From positions 883,814-947,813 of the forward strand of contig SIJG01000006.1 of NCBI GenBank assembly GCA_023374025.1: a stretch of 64,000 nucleotides of DNA, given 5' to 3'. This DNA is from Heterodera schachtii. Lineage: Eukaryota > Nematoda > Chromadorea > Rhabditida > Heteroderidae. How positions within the stretch are numbered: the first letter of the stretch is position 1; the number at the start of each line of letters is the position of its first letter. The translations under genes and the position numbers were made by a program. This document shows positions 11,525-21,410 of the stretch, one piece after another. Below the pieces are notes generated by a model, which was given only the letters and a program-made list of their open reading frames with translations, was not told the origin of the DNA and ran no database searches.

Positions 11525-12366
11525 CCTGAAAATTTAAATAAATCAGATTTTAAGAAAAAAAAAAAACGAAATTTTGTCTCCGGTGTAAAAATTTAAGAGA
11601 TTTTATTAAAAATATTGTATTTTTTATGTTTTTCGCATATTATTATAAAATGCCTTTCTTCTGACTTTTTTGTGTTTCTTGTGATTTTGATGATTTGATG
11701 AATGCTCTTTGTTCCATTCGACAATTAAATTGCCCATTTTATTTCGCTATTTTTTCTTTTGATTTTAAAATAAATAATCAAATCGTTTTAATTCATTTTT
11801 CGCCCCACTGAAATTTCGCTTCGGTGCCTTTCGGCAATTCCCAATTTGGGTCCCCCTTTTTTGCTGATGCCCCCGAAAGGACACGCACTTTTGTGTCCAA
11901 TCAGCCGACATAATTCGCCGTCGTCTGATCGATCAGCAGCGGACAAAATGTGCAGCAAAATGCATCCGACCATCGCAAAATGATCGGACGGAGGACGAAA
12001 AAAAGGGGCATCATTGGGGTTAATTGGAGTTGTTGTACTCATTCATGTACATATTATTGTGTTGGGTGGAGCTGTTTTTGAAAAAAGTTCTGCTGCCGGT
12101 CTCAAAACACTAATAAAATACCGACCACAGTGCCAAATCCCTGAAAATGCCAACTCATGACATTGTCGGTAATTATTAATAATCCATTTGTTAATTCGTT
12201 TGTTTTTGTCCTTCGCAACACATTAATCTTTATTTGATCAGCTAATGCTGCTTGCTTCACCTTTTTGCCTTTAATGATTGTAATTTAATTAAAATTTCCC
12301 CAAATAAAATTGGTGGCACTGCTTTTCTTCTTCCATTCGCGCGGTGATGTGGTGGGTAGTGCCACG
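11525..12366. other. Intergenic DNA between transporter and channel gene
   Basis: Mostly AT-rich, with a mixed part at 11800-12020 holding GATCGATC-type palindromes. No gene supported. Confidence 0.5.
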
Positions 12367-15300
12367 ATGTGCTCATCGACAGCAAAATTTGTGCTCATTT
12401 TTGTCTATGTTTTGTTTGCCATTTTTATTGGCCCGGCAATTTTCGGCGATTCGCAACAACGAAAACGGACTTTCCGAGTGCATTTCTACCGAAAACCAGG
12501 CAAATGCAAAGGCATTTTGATAGTGTTTAATTGGTCGGGTTAATGTTATGGTGGTGGAATGGCATTTTTATTTGGAATTTATCGGAAGTAAAAGAATTCG
12601 GATGAACTCATTTATTTGGCATTTCTTTTCATCATAGCAATTAACAATATCGAATAAATATTTAATGGTGCCAATAAAAATAATTTACTGTTTAATGGAG
12701 ATTAATTAACTGTAATTTAAACAATTCAAATAAGCACTAAGAAGCCACATTAGGTAATCATTTCAAAATTGGCAATTTAATTGGAATTAATTATTTCAGA
12801 TGGGCCATGGCTTTCACTTCTTAATTTTCGGGTTGTCCAACAAAGTTTTGACCACGATTTGGAAGATGAGACGGAAGATGGCGAAACAGAAACAGCAGAA
12901 GAAGATTATGACGACGACGAAGAGGACGACGGATGGACAATCATCGAATTTGACAATTCGGAAGAAAAAAGGAATACGACGGAGGAAAAGTTAAGGGAAC
13001 AAAACGATCGGAGAAATGGAAGTGGAAGGGATGAGGATGGAAAATGGAAGGAATGGGACATTGGAAGGGATGAAAAAGAAGAAAGAGGGAAGGAAAAAGG
13101 AAGAGATGGGGAGGAGGATGATCTGAGGAAAAATGGAGATGATCAGACGGATGATGCTCGGAAGATGAAGCAAGGAAGGGACAAGGCGAAGGAGGGAGGA
13201 AGGGATGAAGAAGAAGGAGGGAAGGAAAAAGGAAGAGATGGGGAGGAGGACGATCGGAAGAGAATTGGAGATGATCAGACGGATGGTGCTCGGAAGACAA
13301 AGCAGGGAGGAAGGGATGAAGAGAAGGGACTTTTGGCAAATGATCAGAGACCGGACGTGGCACTTTTCAAGCAGCTGATCATCCCTTGGGTTCCCCATCG
13401 TCTTCGGCACCACCATCATCCTCTTCATCACTCTCATTCATCTCAAATCCAAGGAACACACACTGAGCAATCATCCAATGGAATAATTATCGTTACGGAA
13501 CAAAATGTCAATGCCAAAACTATGCCGGAACAAAATGCCAATGTAAGCGAAGAAGTAGCGCAAAGAGAAACGGGCAGTACAAAAACGCCCTCAACAACCG
13601 GCGGCACAGCAAAAGCAGATGTAAAGCTGCACTTGGAAGACATTTTGGTCTTCGGCGCTTTTGTGACTCCGTCGGGCGAAGAAACAAAAGAAACGGCGAC
13701 GGCGGAAACGGAAAATGGAAATGGCACAATTTGGGGTCAAGACAGTGACCAAAAAGATGACCCAATGGCACCATTGCGCAACGACACGACAAACAGCGGG
13801 CAAAAAGTGCTGCTGAACGGCACGTCGTTGGGGAAGCCAACGCCCGCCACGACGACGACGGGCACAAGCACAACTTGGGCACCGATCAACGAGGAGGAAC
13901 TGGCGATGAACCAGCACGTTGACCCGCTGGGTCGGGACAGACAGCAATTGCTGGCACAATTAATTGCCAGGTGAGCAATTGATTGGATAATGAAATGGTT
14001 GGGGAAGCGGCGGGATGGATTGCTTCCGACTGACTAGTCTAACGCGTTTCAATGGCCTTTGAATTGCTATTCCGTGCCTTCCGTTAGGTCCAACAACGTC
14101 AGCGATGAAGCGGAGGACGACGAATTGCGCGAGACGTACCGCGATCTGGGCGGCAGCTTCATCCTTCCGCTGCTGAAGGAGCGCAAATACGACAACAAAA
14201 GTGTGCCGTTGGTCTTCCCAGGTCTTTCAATTTTCATTGGCACATTTTTGGGAATGCCATTGCCAATTGTCCCCCTTTCAGACGTGCCGTTGCGCGTGGC
14301 ACTTTCGCTGGAAGTGCTCCACCTGGGCAACTTCGACAATTTCCAGATGGAATACGAATTGGATGTGTTGGTCCGACTGCGTTGGATCGATGTTCGGTAA
14401 CGCTTTTTACTCAAATAAATTCCATTTTTTGGCAATGGCCACTTTTTTAAGTTTGGCCAACAATTTTTCGAAACCAATCCGAATTCGGGAGCAGAAAATC
14501 ATCGACCGAATTTGGAAGCCGGACGCAGTGTTTTTGAACTCCAAATTCTCCTACTTTCACATGGTCACTTTTCCTAACTTTCGCATGCGCATTTTGCCCG
14601 ACGGACACGTCAGCTTCACCACCAGGCAACACTTTACACTAATTAATCAATTAATTAATTCCTTAATTAGGGTGGTATAAAAAATTAATTCCACGTTTTT
14701 TCCTTATTTTACATTTTTTCGAATTTTTGTCCCATTTTTTTGTTCATATTAATTTTACCTCATCATTTTACACATTTTATTTTTTAATTTAATTTATTTT
14801 CTCAAAAATACTCACAGAAAAGTGGGCAAAATCAATTTGAAAATTTTTCTACACATAAGTAGCTAATAACCTTTTTTATGCTTTTCGATCAATCATTTGC
14901 TTGTCAGAAAATGTGACAAATGTAATTCCCTTTATTTTATTATGTAAATTTATAAATTTTATGAATATTATTTATTCTCCATTTTATTCATTCATTCTTT
15001 TTGCAATTAATATAATCCAAATTCGTTTTTTTTTTTTGCATTTTAATTACTTTTTAAGCCCTTTTTTACACATTTTAATTGCTTTTCCTTCTGCTGCTGT
15101 TTTGTTTCTGTTTCTGAACAACATGCACACTTTTGCTGTTCTTTTTGCTGTTGTCCTTCAAATTTTCATTTGCTTCTTCAAACTGTGCGATGGAATGGAC
15201 AATGACAACAACAACAACAGCAATTTGGCAAACAATCAGCAGATCAATTATGATCATCATAATTATTACAATTATTATGACGCCTTTCTTCCGCCAAACA

Positions 15301-17678
15301 TTGACGACCAAATTGCCTTTCTTAATGAGCATGGCATGTCAATTAGTCCGATTCTCCAACAGAAATTGAGCGTTGAGAATGAAAGCAGAGGAACAGGCTT
15401 GGCAACAAGCAGTGAAAGCAGCAATATGATGGGTCACCAGCAGCAGAGATTGGCAACCCATGCCAACAGTTTGACCCAACCAAACTTGGCAACAAATGCC
15501 AATCAAATGATGGGCCACCAGCAGGGATTAGCCACAAATGCCGAAAACAAAAGCGGACAGAGCAACCGAAGAAAGGCAACTGCTTCTGCTTACAATAGTC
15601 CCGCTCAAAAAGTGGAGATGAAACGCCAAAGTGCACGGAAGCCAAAAAAGTCACGCAAACCGCCAACCTTTGTGGTGCCAGTGGACAAAACCAACTTTCG
15701 CGCCGCTGTCCAGCATTTGACTTCGGCACCTGAATGGGGAAGGACAGCGGCGGGTCCATTGAAAAACAAAATGCCAAACGCTTCGGAATGGCAAATTGGG
15801 CAAAATTCAATGGCAAAATTCAATCCATCGGGTGCATCGCATGATTTAATTTACGATCCAAGCAAAGTTAAAGCCGAAGAACTATCGGAAGATATGGCAC
15901 GGGCACTGAACTCGGCACCACCGGCATCATTTATTCGAGCGGCTGAAAGACCATTCCCAATTCTCGAATCGAGCGAAGTTTATGAAGAAGCCAAGCAAAA
16001 GGGCATAATTTGACGGATTTACATTTTAGCAATGCCATTTGCACATGCTTTTCCTTTTTTAGCTTATTGTTCCTTTTTTCCAAATTCCCTCACATTTTTT
16101 TTTACTTTTTCAATGCTTTTTATAAAAATTTAAAAAACTCATTTTTTATTTTATGTAATTTTAAATGTTCAAATTGTGCCCTTCAAATGTCAGAATCACT
16201 TTGTTGCCCGACTGTCAGATGAACTTTTGCAATTTCCCCCACGATTCTCAACGATGCGGCCTTTACATCAGCTCGAGTCAGTTGTGCCTCAAAATGGCGA
16301 ACATTTTGGCAATTTTGGACAAACCAAAAAATGTTTTTAAAATTAAATTCGCTACCGTACCGTTTTACAGTAGCCCATCCCAAAACGATGCTCGACTTGC
16401 AGTGGGAGCCTCTTCCCATTTTGTTCCCGCGCAAGATCTCTTTGCCCGATTTGCGCATCAAACGAATGGCCGGCACAAATTGCCAATTGCCGGGCAAATT
16501 GAGTATGACAAAGTGCACAAAATATTACGGATTTTAATTAATTAACTTCACAGTAAACCAAACAAACAACAGTAATTATGTAAATTGCCCTTTCATTTTC
16601 TCCCAAAGTTCCTTCGTCGTGTCTCGCTTTGGTTTTTGAGCTGAAGCGCGACTCGGCACGATATGTTGCCGAACGGTACATGCCCAGCATTTTGGCCATG
16701 CTCTTCTCCTGGGTGGCCCCGTAGGTTCATTGATCATCATTGTCCATTTCCATTCATTATGCTCTTAATAGCCCAATTAAGCTATGTGCCGTACAATTAC
16801 GAGGAAGTGCGCATCATCACTCCGATCACGGTACAGGAAGTTTCTTTTTTCGAGAAAAACTTAACTTTTTAAATTGATCAGAGTGGGAAAGCCTTGGGAA
16901 TGGGCGCCACTAAATTAAAATATTATTTTTAATTTGCATAAACATATAATAGTGATGATGCTCAGGTTCTGCTCACTCTCGTGCAAATGGAGAAAGGGAA
17001 TCAGGAGGTGACTAATGACCACGCAATTTCAAAAAAAAAAACATTTTATTTTTCATTTAAATTTCTTTATTTGCAGGTGATCACTTCCTATTTGACTTCT
17101 CTCGACATTTGGTGGGCCTTTCTTTCCTCAAATTGATCACATTATTTAATTTTTTGACCATTTTTTAGGTTCGTCGTAATCAAAGCGTTCACAGTGCTTT
17201 CACTGATCGAGAGTTTGGCGGTGATGGCTTACATCAAAAAGGGCAGGGCCGTGGTGAGGAGTGAATTGATCATGCTTCACAAAATCATAGTTCAAATGAA
17301 AAAATTTTATCTTTGATAGCTCGCGTCCAGGGTCCATTTGAATCTCCGTTAAATGTTTGGTGCCGGGGTTTGCGGCGTCCCTTTTCCAGTCAAAATGCCA
17401 ATCGCGGAGAATTAATGACCTTTAAGGCCGAGTTTTTTTTAATGTCTAATCATTTTCATTTAATCAATTGGAAGGAATCGGAAGCACAACGGGCGCCCAG
17501 TGAGTATCGGCGCGATTTGCTCCAAGCGGAGGTGAAGCGCATCGAACGCCTTTACCACCGGCTCGACCATCTGACCATGGCACTGTCGCCGGTGGCTTTT
17601 CTGCTCTTTCTCGGTTACTATGTGCAATTTGTGGTCCAGCGCGACCTGAGCAGTTGCATGGAAAGGCACGTCGGATGA
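12367..17678 (+). CDS. Cys-loop ligand-gated ion channel subunit with large charged N-terminal extension
   Basis: Thirteen exons give about 835 aa: 12367-12538 (or ending at 12499 with a GC donor), 12800-13970, 14088-14221, 14282-14396, 14452-14625, 16194-16276, 16371-16502, 16609-16720, 16782-16830, 16966-17007, 17077-17111, 17169-17253, 17475-17678. The first exon encodes a signal peptide (FVLIFVYVLFAIFIGPAIFG). Exon 2 is an unusual 390-residue Asp/Glu/Lys/Arg-rich extension with an internal duplication. The ligand-binding domain follows (FQMEYELDVLVRLRWIDVR, then IIDRIWKPDAVF). The disulphide loop is CQMNFCNFPHDSQRC, with 13 residues between the outer cysteines. M1-M3 are in exons 16609-17253 and M4 in the last exon; the M3-M4 loop is short. 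The M2 entrance reads YEEVRIITP, lacking the Pro-Ala-Arg typical of anion channels, so cation selectivity is a guess. The intron after 14625 starts with GC. A nested gene lies inside it. Exon 2 belonging here rests on phase alone. Confidence 0.8.
13087..13325 (+). repeat. Internal duplication in channel exon 2 (132-bp offset)
   Basis: The segment around 13091-13195 recurs at about 13223-13325, offset by 132 bp, which equals 44 codons and keeps the frame. Both copies encode KEKGRDGEEDD followed by GDDQTD and ARK, with several point differences. It accounts for part of the unusual charged extension of the channel. Confidence 0.8.
15123..16013 (+). CDS. Predicted secreted VQ-motif protein (296 aa), nested in channel intron
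   Basis: A single-exon gene runs from ATG 15123 to TGA 16011-16013, inside the 1.57-kb intron of the channel gene and on the same strand. In-frame codons extend upstream to 14901, but starting at 15123 places a textbook signal peptide at the N-terminus (MHTFAVLFAVVLQIFICFF, cleavage near residue 24). The mature protein is Asn-rich (25-60), has two imperfect repeats around MMGHQQ and LAT-AN (about 100-145), a basic stretch at about 160-182 (KRQSARKPKKSRK) that resembles a nuclear localisation signal, and then PPTFVVPVDKTNFRAAVQ with HLTS. This matches the plant VQ consensus FxxxVQxLT (F192, V196, Q197, L199, T200) including the upstream Pro-Thr and Asp. Plant VQ proteins bind WRKY transcription factors. 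The C-terminal 100 residues are not recognised. Function as a host-targeted effector is inference. No ATGCCA dorsal-gland box was seen in the 480 bp upstream. Confidence 0.7.
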   Translation: MHTFAVLFAVVLQIFICFFKLCDGMDNDNNNNSNLANNQQINYDHHNYYNYYDAFLPPNIDDQIAFLNEHGMSISPILQQKLSVENESRGTGLATSSESSNMMGHQQQRLATHANSLTQPNLATNANQMMGHQQGLATNAENKSGQSNRRKATASAYNSPAQKVEMKRQSARKPKKSRKPPTFVVPVDKTNFRAAVQHLTSAPEWGRTAAGPLKNKMPNASEWQIGQNSMAKFNPSGASHDLIYDPSKVKAEELSEDMARALNSAPPASFIRAAERPFPILESSEVYEEAKQKGII

Positions 17679-17692
17679 GCAAAATCGGAAGA

Positions 17693-17757
17693 TGGACAAA
17701 TGGTCGAAAAGGGGGACAAATGGTCGAAAAGGGGACAAGTGGTCGAAAAGGGATGGA
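17693..17757. repeat. Three tandem copies of ggacaaatggtcgaaaagg
   Basis: Three near-identical units of about 19-21 bp lie 15 bp after the channel stop codon. They resemble the cores at 3944-4135 and at 21375-21410. Confidence 0.85.
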
Positions 17758-17946
17758 ATGATCGATTGATAGACTGCTTAAATGGGCCTAACGAAGTGAC
17801 TAACCGGACATTTGTTCACTGTTTTTAAATGGAACTTTGATAATGCCATGAAATAAAATGATAAAAAGCAATTTAAATACAAAATTGAAAAAAGTGGCGA
17901 ATTAAAATGCCAAAAAAATAACAAAAACATTCTCATAATTTGGAAA

Positions 17947-20900
17947 TCAAAAGTCGGTGCCATTTGAGAAAGGCGAAGAATAGAGATCGAAGATCACATG
18001 GGCATAAGAGTGATTGAGCACTTGGGACAGAACGAAGGCGGCGACGTTCAACGCCAACCCACCTAAAGGAAAAGGAAATGAAAATGGCTTTATTTTAATT
18101 AATTTAAATTGCTTTTCACCCAGCATCATGTCGCCAACTCGAAGCACTTTCACTGCAAAAACAATGGCATTGGGCGGCGTCCCGGCGGGGAACATAAAGG
18201 CGAAGGAGGAGGAGAAGCACACCTGGCCAAAGGAAAGAGGAAAAGCCACTTTTAAACACTTCATTAGGGAGGCGGAAGGGATCAAAGGGAATTAAAATGA
18301 GATAAAAATTAAATTGCAATTTTTCTCACCGGCAACACATAGACAAGCGGATTTGTGCGGTTGGCACGCGCAATGGACGCGACCATTGGGATGAAAATGG
18401 ACGCAGTTGCGACATTTGAGCCTAAAAGGACAATGAATGATCGGAAAACCAGCAATCAAATTGGTTTGGAATTTTACTGAATTCGGTGAGGAAAGTGACG
18501 AGCAGACAGGCACAAGCGATGAACACCCAATCGGGCAAAGCCTCGAGGCTGGTCAGACGGGCGCCGATCCTGGCAAAAGCATATCAACGGCATCTGCTGC
18601 TGATGTTGATCAACCATCAGCAGCATACGCAGACAGTCCACCCCCCCTCCCAAATTTCGGTCCCCCCCCCCCTCGCCTCTCCACCATAATTTTCCCCATC
18701 CGCTTTCTCCTCCCCTAATTTTTGCCCCTTCCGCTTCCATCTCTCTTCTCCGCATTGTTCCCTCCGCCGCTCACCAATCGGACAGTCCGCTGCTCTCCAC
18801 GCCGTCCGCCATTGCGTACCCACCGCCCAGCAGCAGCAGCGTGGACCACGAGAACTTGTCGCCCATCAGTCGCCATGTCATCACAGTGCGCAACTGTTGC
18901 TGCTGCGGCTGAACACCGCCGCCCGCGGAACGGACGACGAGCGGTTCAGTGAACGCGTCGCTGGTGAACGGATTGTCGGCGGGCAGCACAAAAAGGAGGA
19001 GCGAAACGGCCATTGCGGCGGTGCCGTCGCTGACGAAACTGAAAACGGCACGAGAAAATGGGACAGAAAATGGCAAAAGTTGGCAAAAAGTAATGGTAGC
19101 ATTCTGTCTAAAAATTACAGTTAATATATAAATAAACCCCTTGGGGAAAAGGTTGCCCCAGCCGGGCACCACCACGGGTTGTCGCGTGAGCCACTAACAA
19201 ATGGAAAGAAAATTTTAATTAAATATTATTTAATAATTATTAAGAAAAACTTAAACACACCTATTGACATTAAAAAATTTTAAATTTAAATTAATTTGCT
19301 TTAATGTAAACATTGAATTCTAATCCGAGGAGATTTCCATGAAAAACAGAAAATTAATCCCACGGAAAATTAGTTTATTTCCAATGCAAATTAATTTTCA
19401 AAAACTCTGTCTCTCTTTGAATTTTCGTCCGCCCAAAGTGCCAACCAAAAAGATGAGAATGCCGAAAGTGGTCAGAATTGTCTTCTCCTCGTAGCGCAAT
19501 GGGCCCAGTGCCTGGTGCTTTTTGACCAGCAAATGGCCAATGCCATTCTCGTCACTGGCCATATTCATTTGGTGCCGATGGGCGGAGGGACGGGCGGAAC
19601 GGACGAAAAGTAATTGAAGCCAAAGCCAACAGATGAAAAGCAAAAAAAGGGCCTGTGAAAAGTGCCGGATTGGCCGACATTGGAAATGACATTTCATTTT
19701 TCAAATTTAAACACCTGCGGAACAGCGTAGAACATAAAGGAGGCGAAAGTGACCGGACTCTGTCCGGCGTAAGCCCTCAAAAAATTTTGTCAAATTTATT
19801 TTATTATTTTTTATCTACTTTTGCAAATAAGCATTTAGCACAACATTTGAGCCTGTTCCAATAAGTGTGCCTAATTTCAAATAAATAATAATTAATTTTT
19901 ACGGTTTAATTTTGAATTTTTACCCGTCCCCCCAATGGAAGCGGCAAAACAAATGCTCAACAGAAGCCCCTAAATTTTAACATTGTTTGGCTTATGTTTT
20001 AAGCCATTCTCGCGCCTTGTAAATGTTCAATTGTCTGGTGGACACTGTGTCCAAATCGACAATTTTTCCGCCTTCGTCCGGCAAAGGCTCCGCCAGCGGG
20101 TCGCTCCTGGCAATTAATTTATATTTTAAATAATTTTAAAATTTAAAAATCCCTCCTACAATTTGTCTCATATTTAACATAAATAAAATTCCAAAAATTT
20201 TACTCTCTCCGATGGCACAAGTCCAACTCTTTGATCACCGCCACAACAATTGGCACCTGCATTTAAAATTATTGTTTCAACAAAATGCCATCGTTTTGTT
20301 TGTTTCAAATGTTCCTTCCCCCTTTTGTCACCACAAAACTGACCATCATCCTGAAAATGCATCCATTCAATTTCAAATATTTAATATTGACAATTTTTAC
20401 ATTGTTGTTGCTGTGTTCGAAATCCACATGGAGAGAAAAGCGGTGGCCAATTGGAAGCCGAGCATTAGCCTAATTAACAATTAAAGAGTTAAAACAAATT
20501 TTAATTGGGCCAAATTATGGGCATACCAGCGCGGGTTTGGCCCGGTCAGCAGCAAAACATTCAGCGCAATTCGTTCGTGAAGTCGCGAGGACTCAACCGC
20601 AACTGACAAATGAGGGCAATTAAATTAAATTCGGGCAATTAAAGTCGAACAAATTAAAAATGGAAAAGCCATCCCCAATTAGAGTTATTCACCTGCCATT
20701 ATCATTGAGCCGAAAAAAACGAAATTGCTATCCTTAACAAAAAAATAAAAACAAAATTATCATTGAAAATTCAGGATTTTTTTTGTTAAAAAATGCACCG
20801 ATAGATAAACGGAGGACACTCTGCTGGCCGTGTCAATGGACAACAAAGGGAAGGCGAAAACGGGCACCAAAGCGGTGACGGCCAATGGCAATGCTTCGGT

Positions 20901-21328
20901 GAGCCAAAAACAGGCTAAAATGGGGAAATAACAAAAAAAGGATAAATAATAAATAAATGTTTTAAGATTTGGAATTAAAAAGGATTAATAAAAAATAAAA
21001 TAAAATTTTAAATTATTGAAAAAAACAAAAAAAAATAATAATATAATAAAAATTATATGAAAAAGAAAATTTAGGTTTATTAATAATAAATAAATAAAAT
21101 ATATTGAAAAACAGAGCCCAAAACCGACCCAATATCATCACCACATAAGCGCAGGAAGCCTCCTTAATCCATTTGTTTGTTTTTTCTTTTTTGTTAATTT
21201 ATTATTATTTTTATTTCATTTTTCACAATTTTATTCAAATTTGCCTTCGTTCTGAAAAACAACGGCAATGGGCTGAGCAAAAGGGGCACCAAAATGCAGG
21301 TCAAAAGGCGCTTCGCCGGCCTCAGCAT
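17947..21328 (-). CDS. SLC13 sodium-coupled di/tricarboxylate transporter (NAC/INDY type)
   Basis: The product imports Krebs-cycle di- or tricarboxylates with sodium. Eighteen exons are readable: 21328-21245, 21162-21129, 20914-20799, 20732-20693, 20602-20527, 20469-20401, 20256-20204, 20106-20016, 19969-19924, 19870-19819, 19775-19715, 19652-19446, 19193-19138, 19038-18775, 18569-18478, 18421-18330, 18222-18120, 18062-17947. Diagnostic motifs are TEALPLAVTALVPVFAFPLL, SMWISNTATT (first sodium/carboxylate hairpin), SIGGTGTLIGTGSN, EFSSNVATAS (second hairpin) and FMFPAGTPPNAIVF (family signature). The first and eighth exons are best closed with GC donors. The junction between exons 20401 and 20256 does not keep frame with any GT-AG pair: one base is lost (ACAACAATG|GTGCCA is expected). 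The first methionine is uncertain; 21328 is the last one before helix 1. The gene converges on the channel gene with 268 bp between stops. Confidence 0.85.
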
Positions 21329-21374
21329 GGCCAAGGCCAAGCGGACATTTTGGTCAAACTGCGAAAGTGCGACA

Positions 21375-21410
21375 AATGGTCGACCGGGCGACATTTGGTC
21401 GACAGAGACG
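21375..21410. repeat. GGTCGAC-type repeat pair upstream of SLC13 gene
   Basis: The sequence acaaatggtcgaccgggcg is followed by acatttggtcgacag, a short inverted/direct arrangement of the core also seen at 17693 and, in a related form, at 3944. Confidence 0.6.

Noticed and set aside
14901..15122. Upstream in-frame extension of the VQ protein by 74 residues
   Set aside because: The extension is AT-derived hydrophobic sequence and would bury the signal peptide; ATG 15123 gives a standard secretory start.
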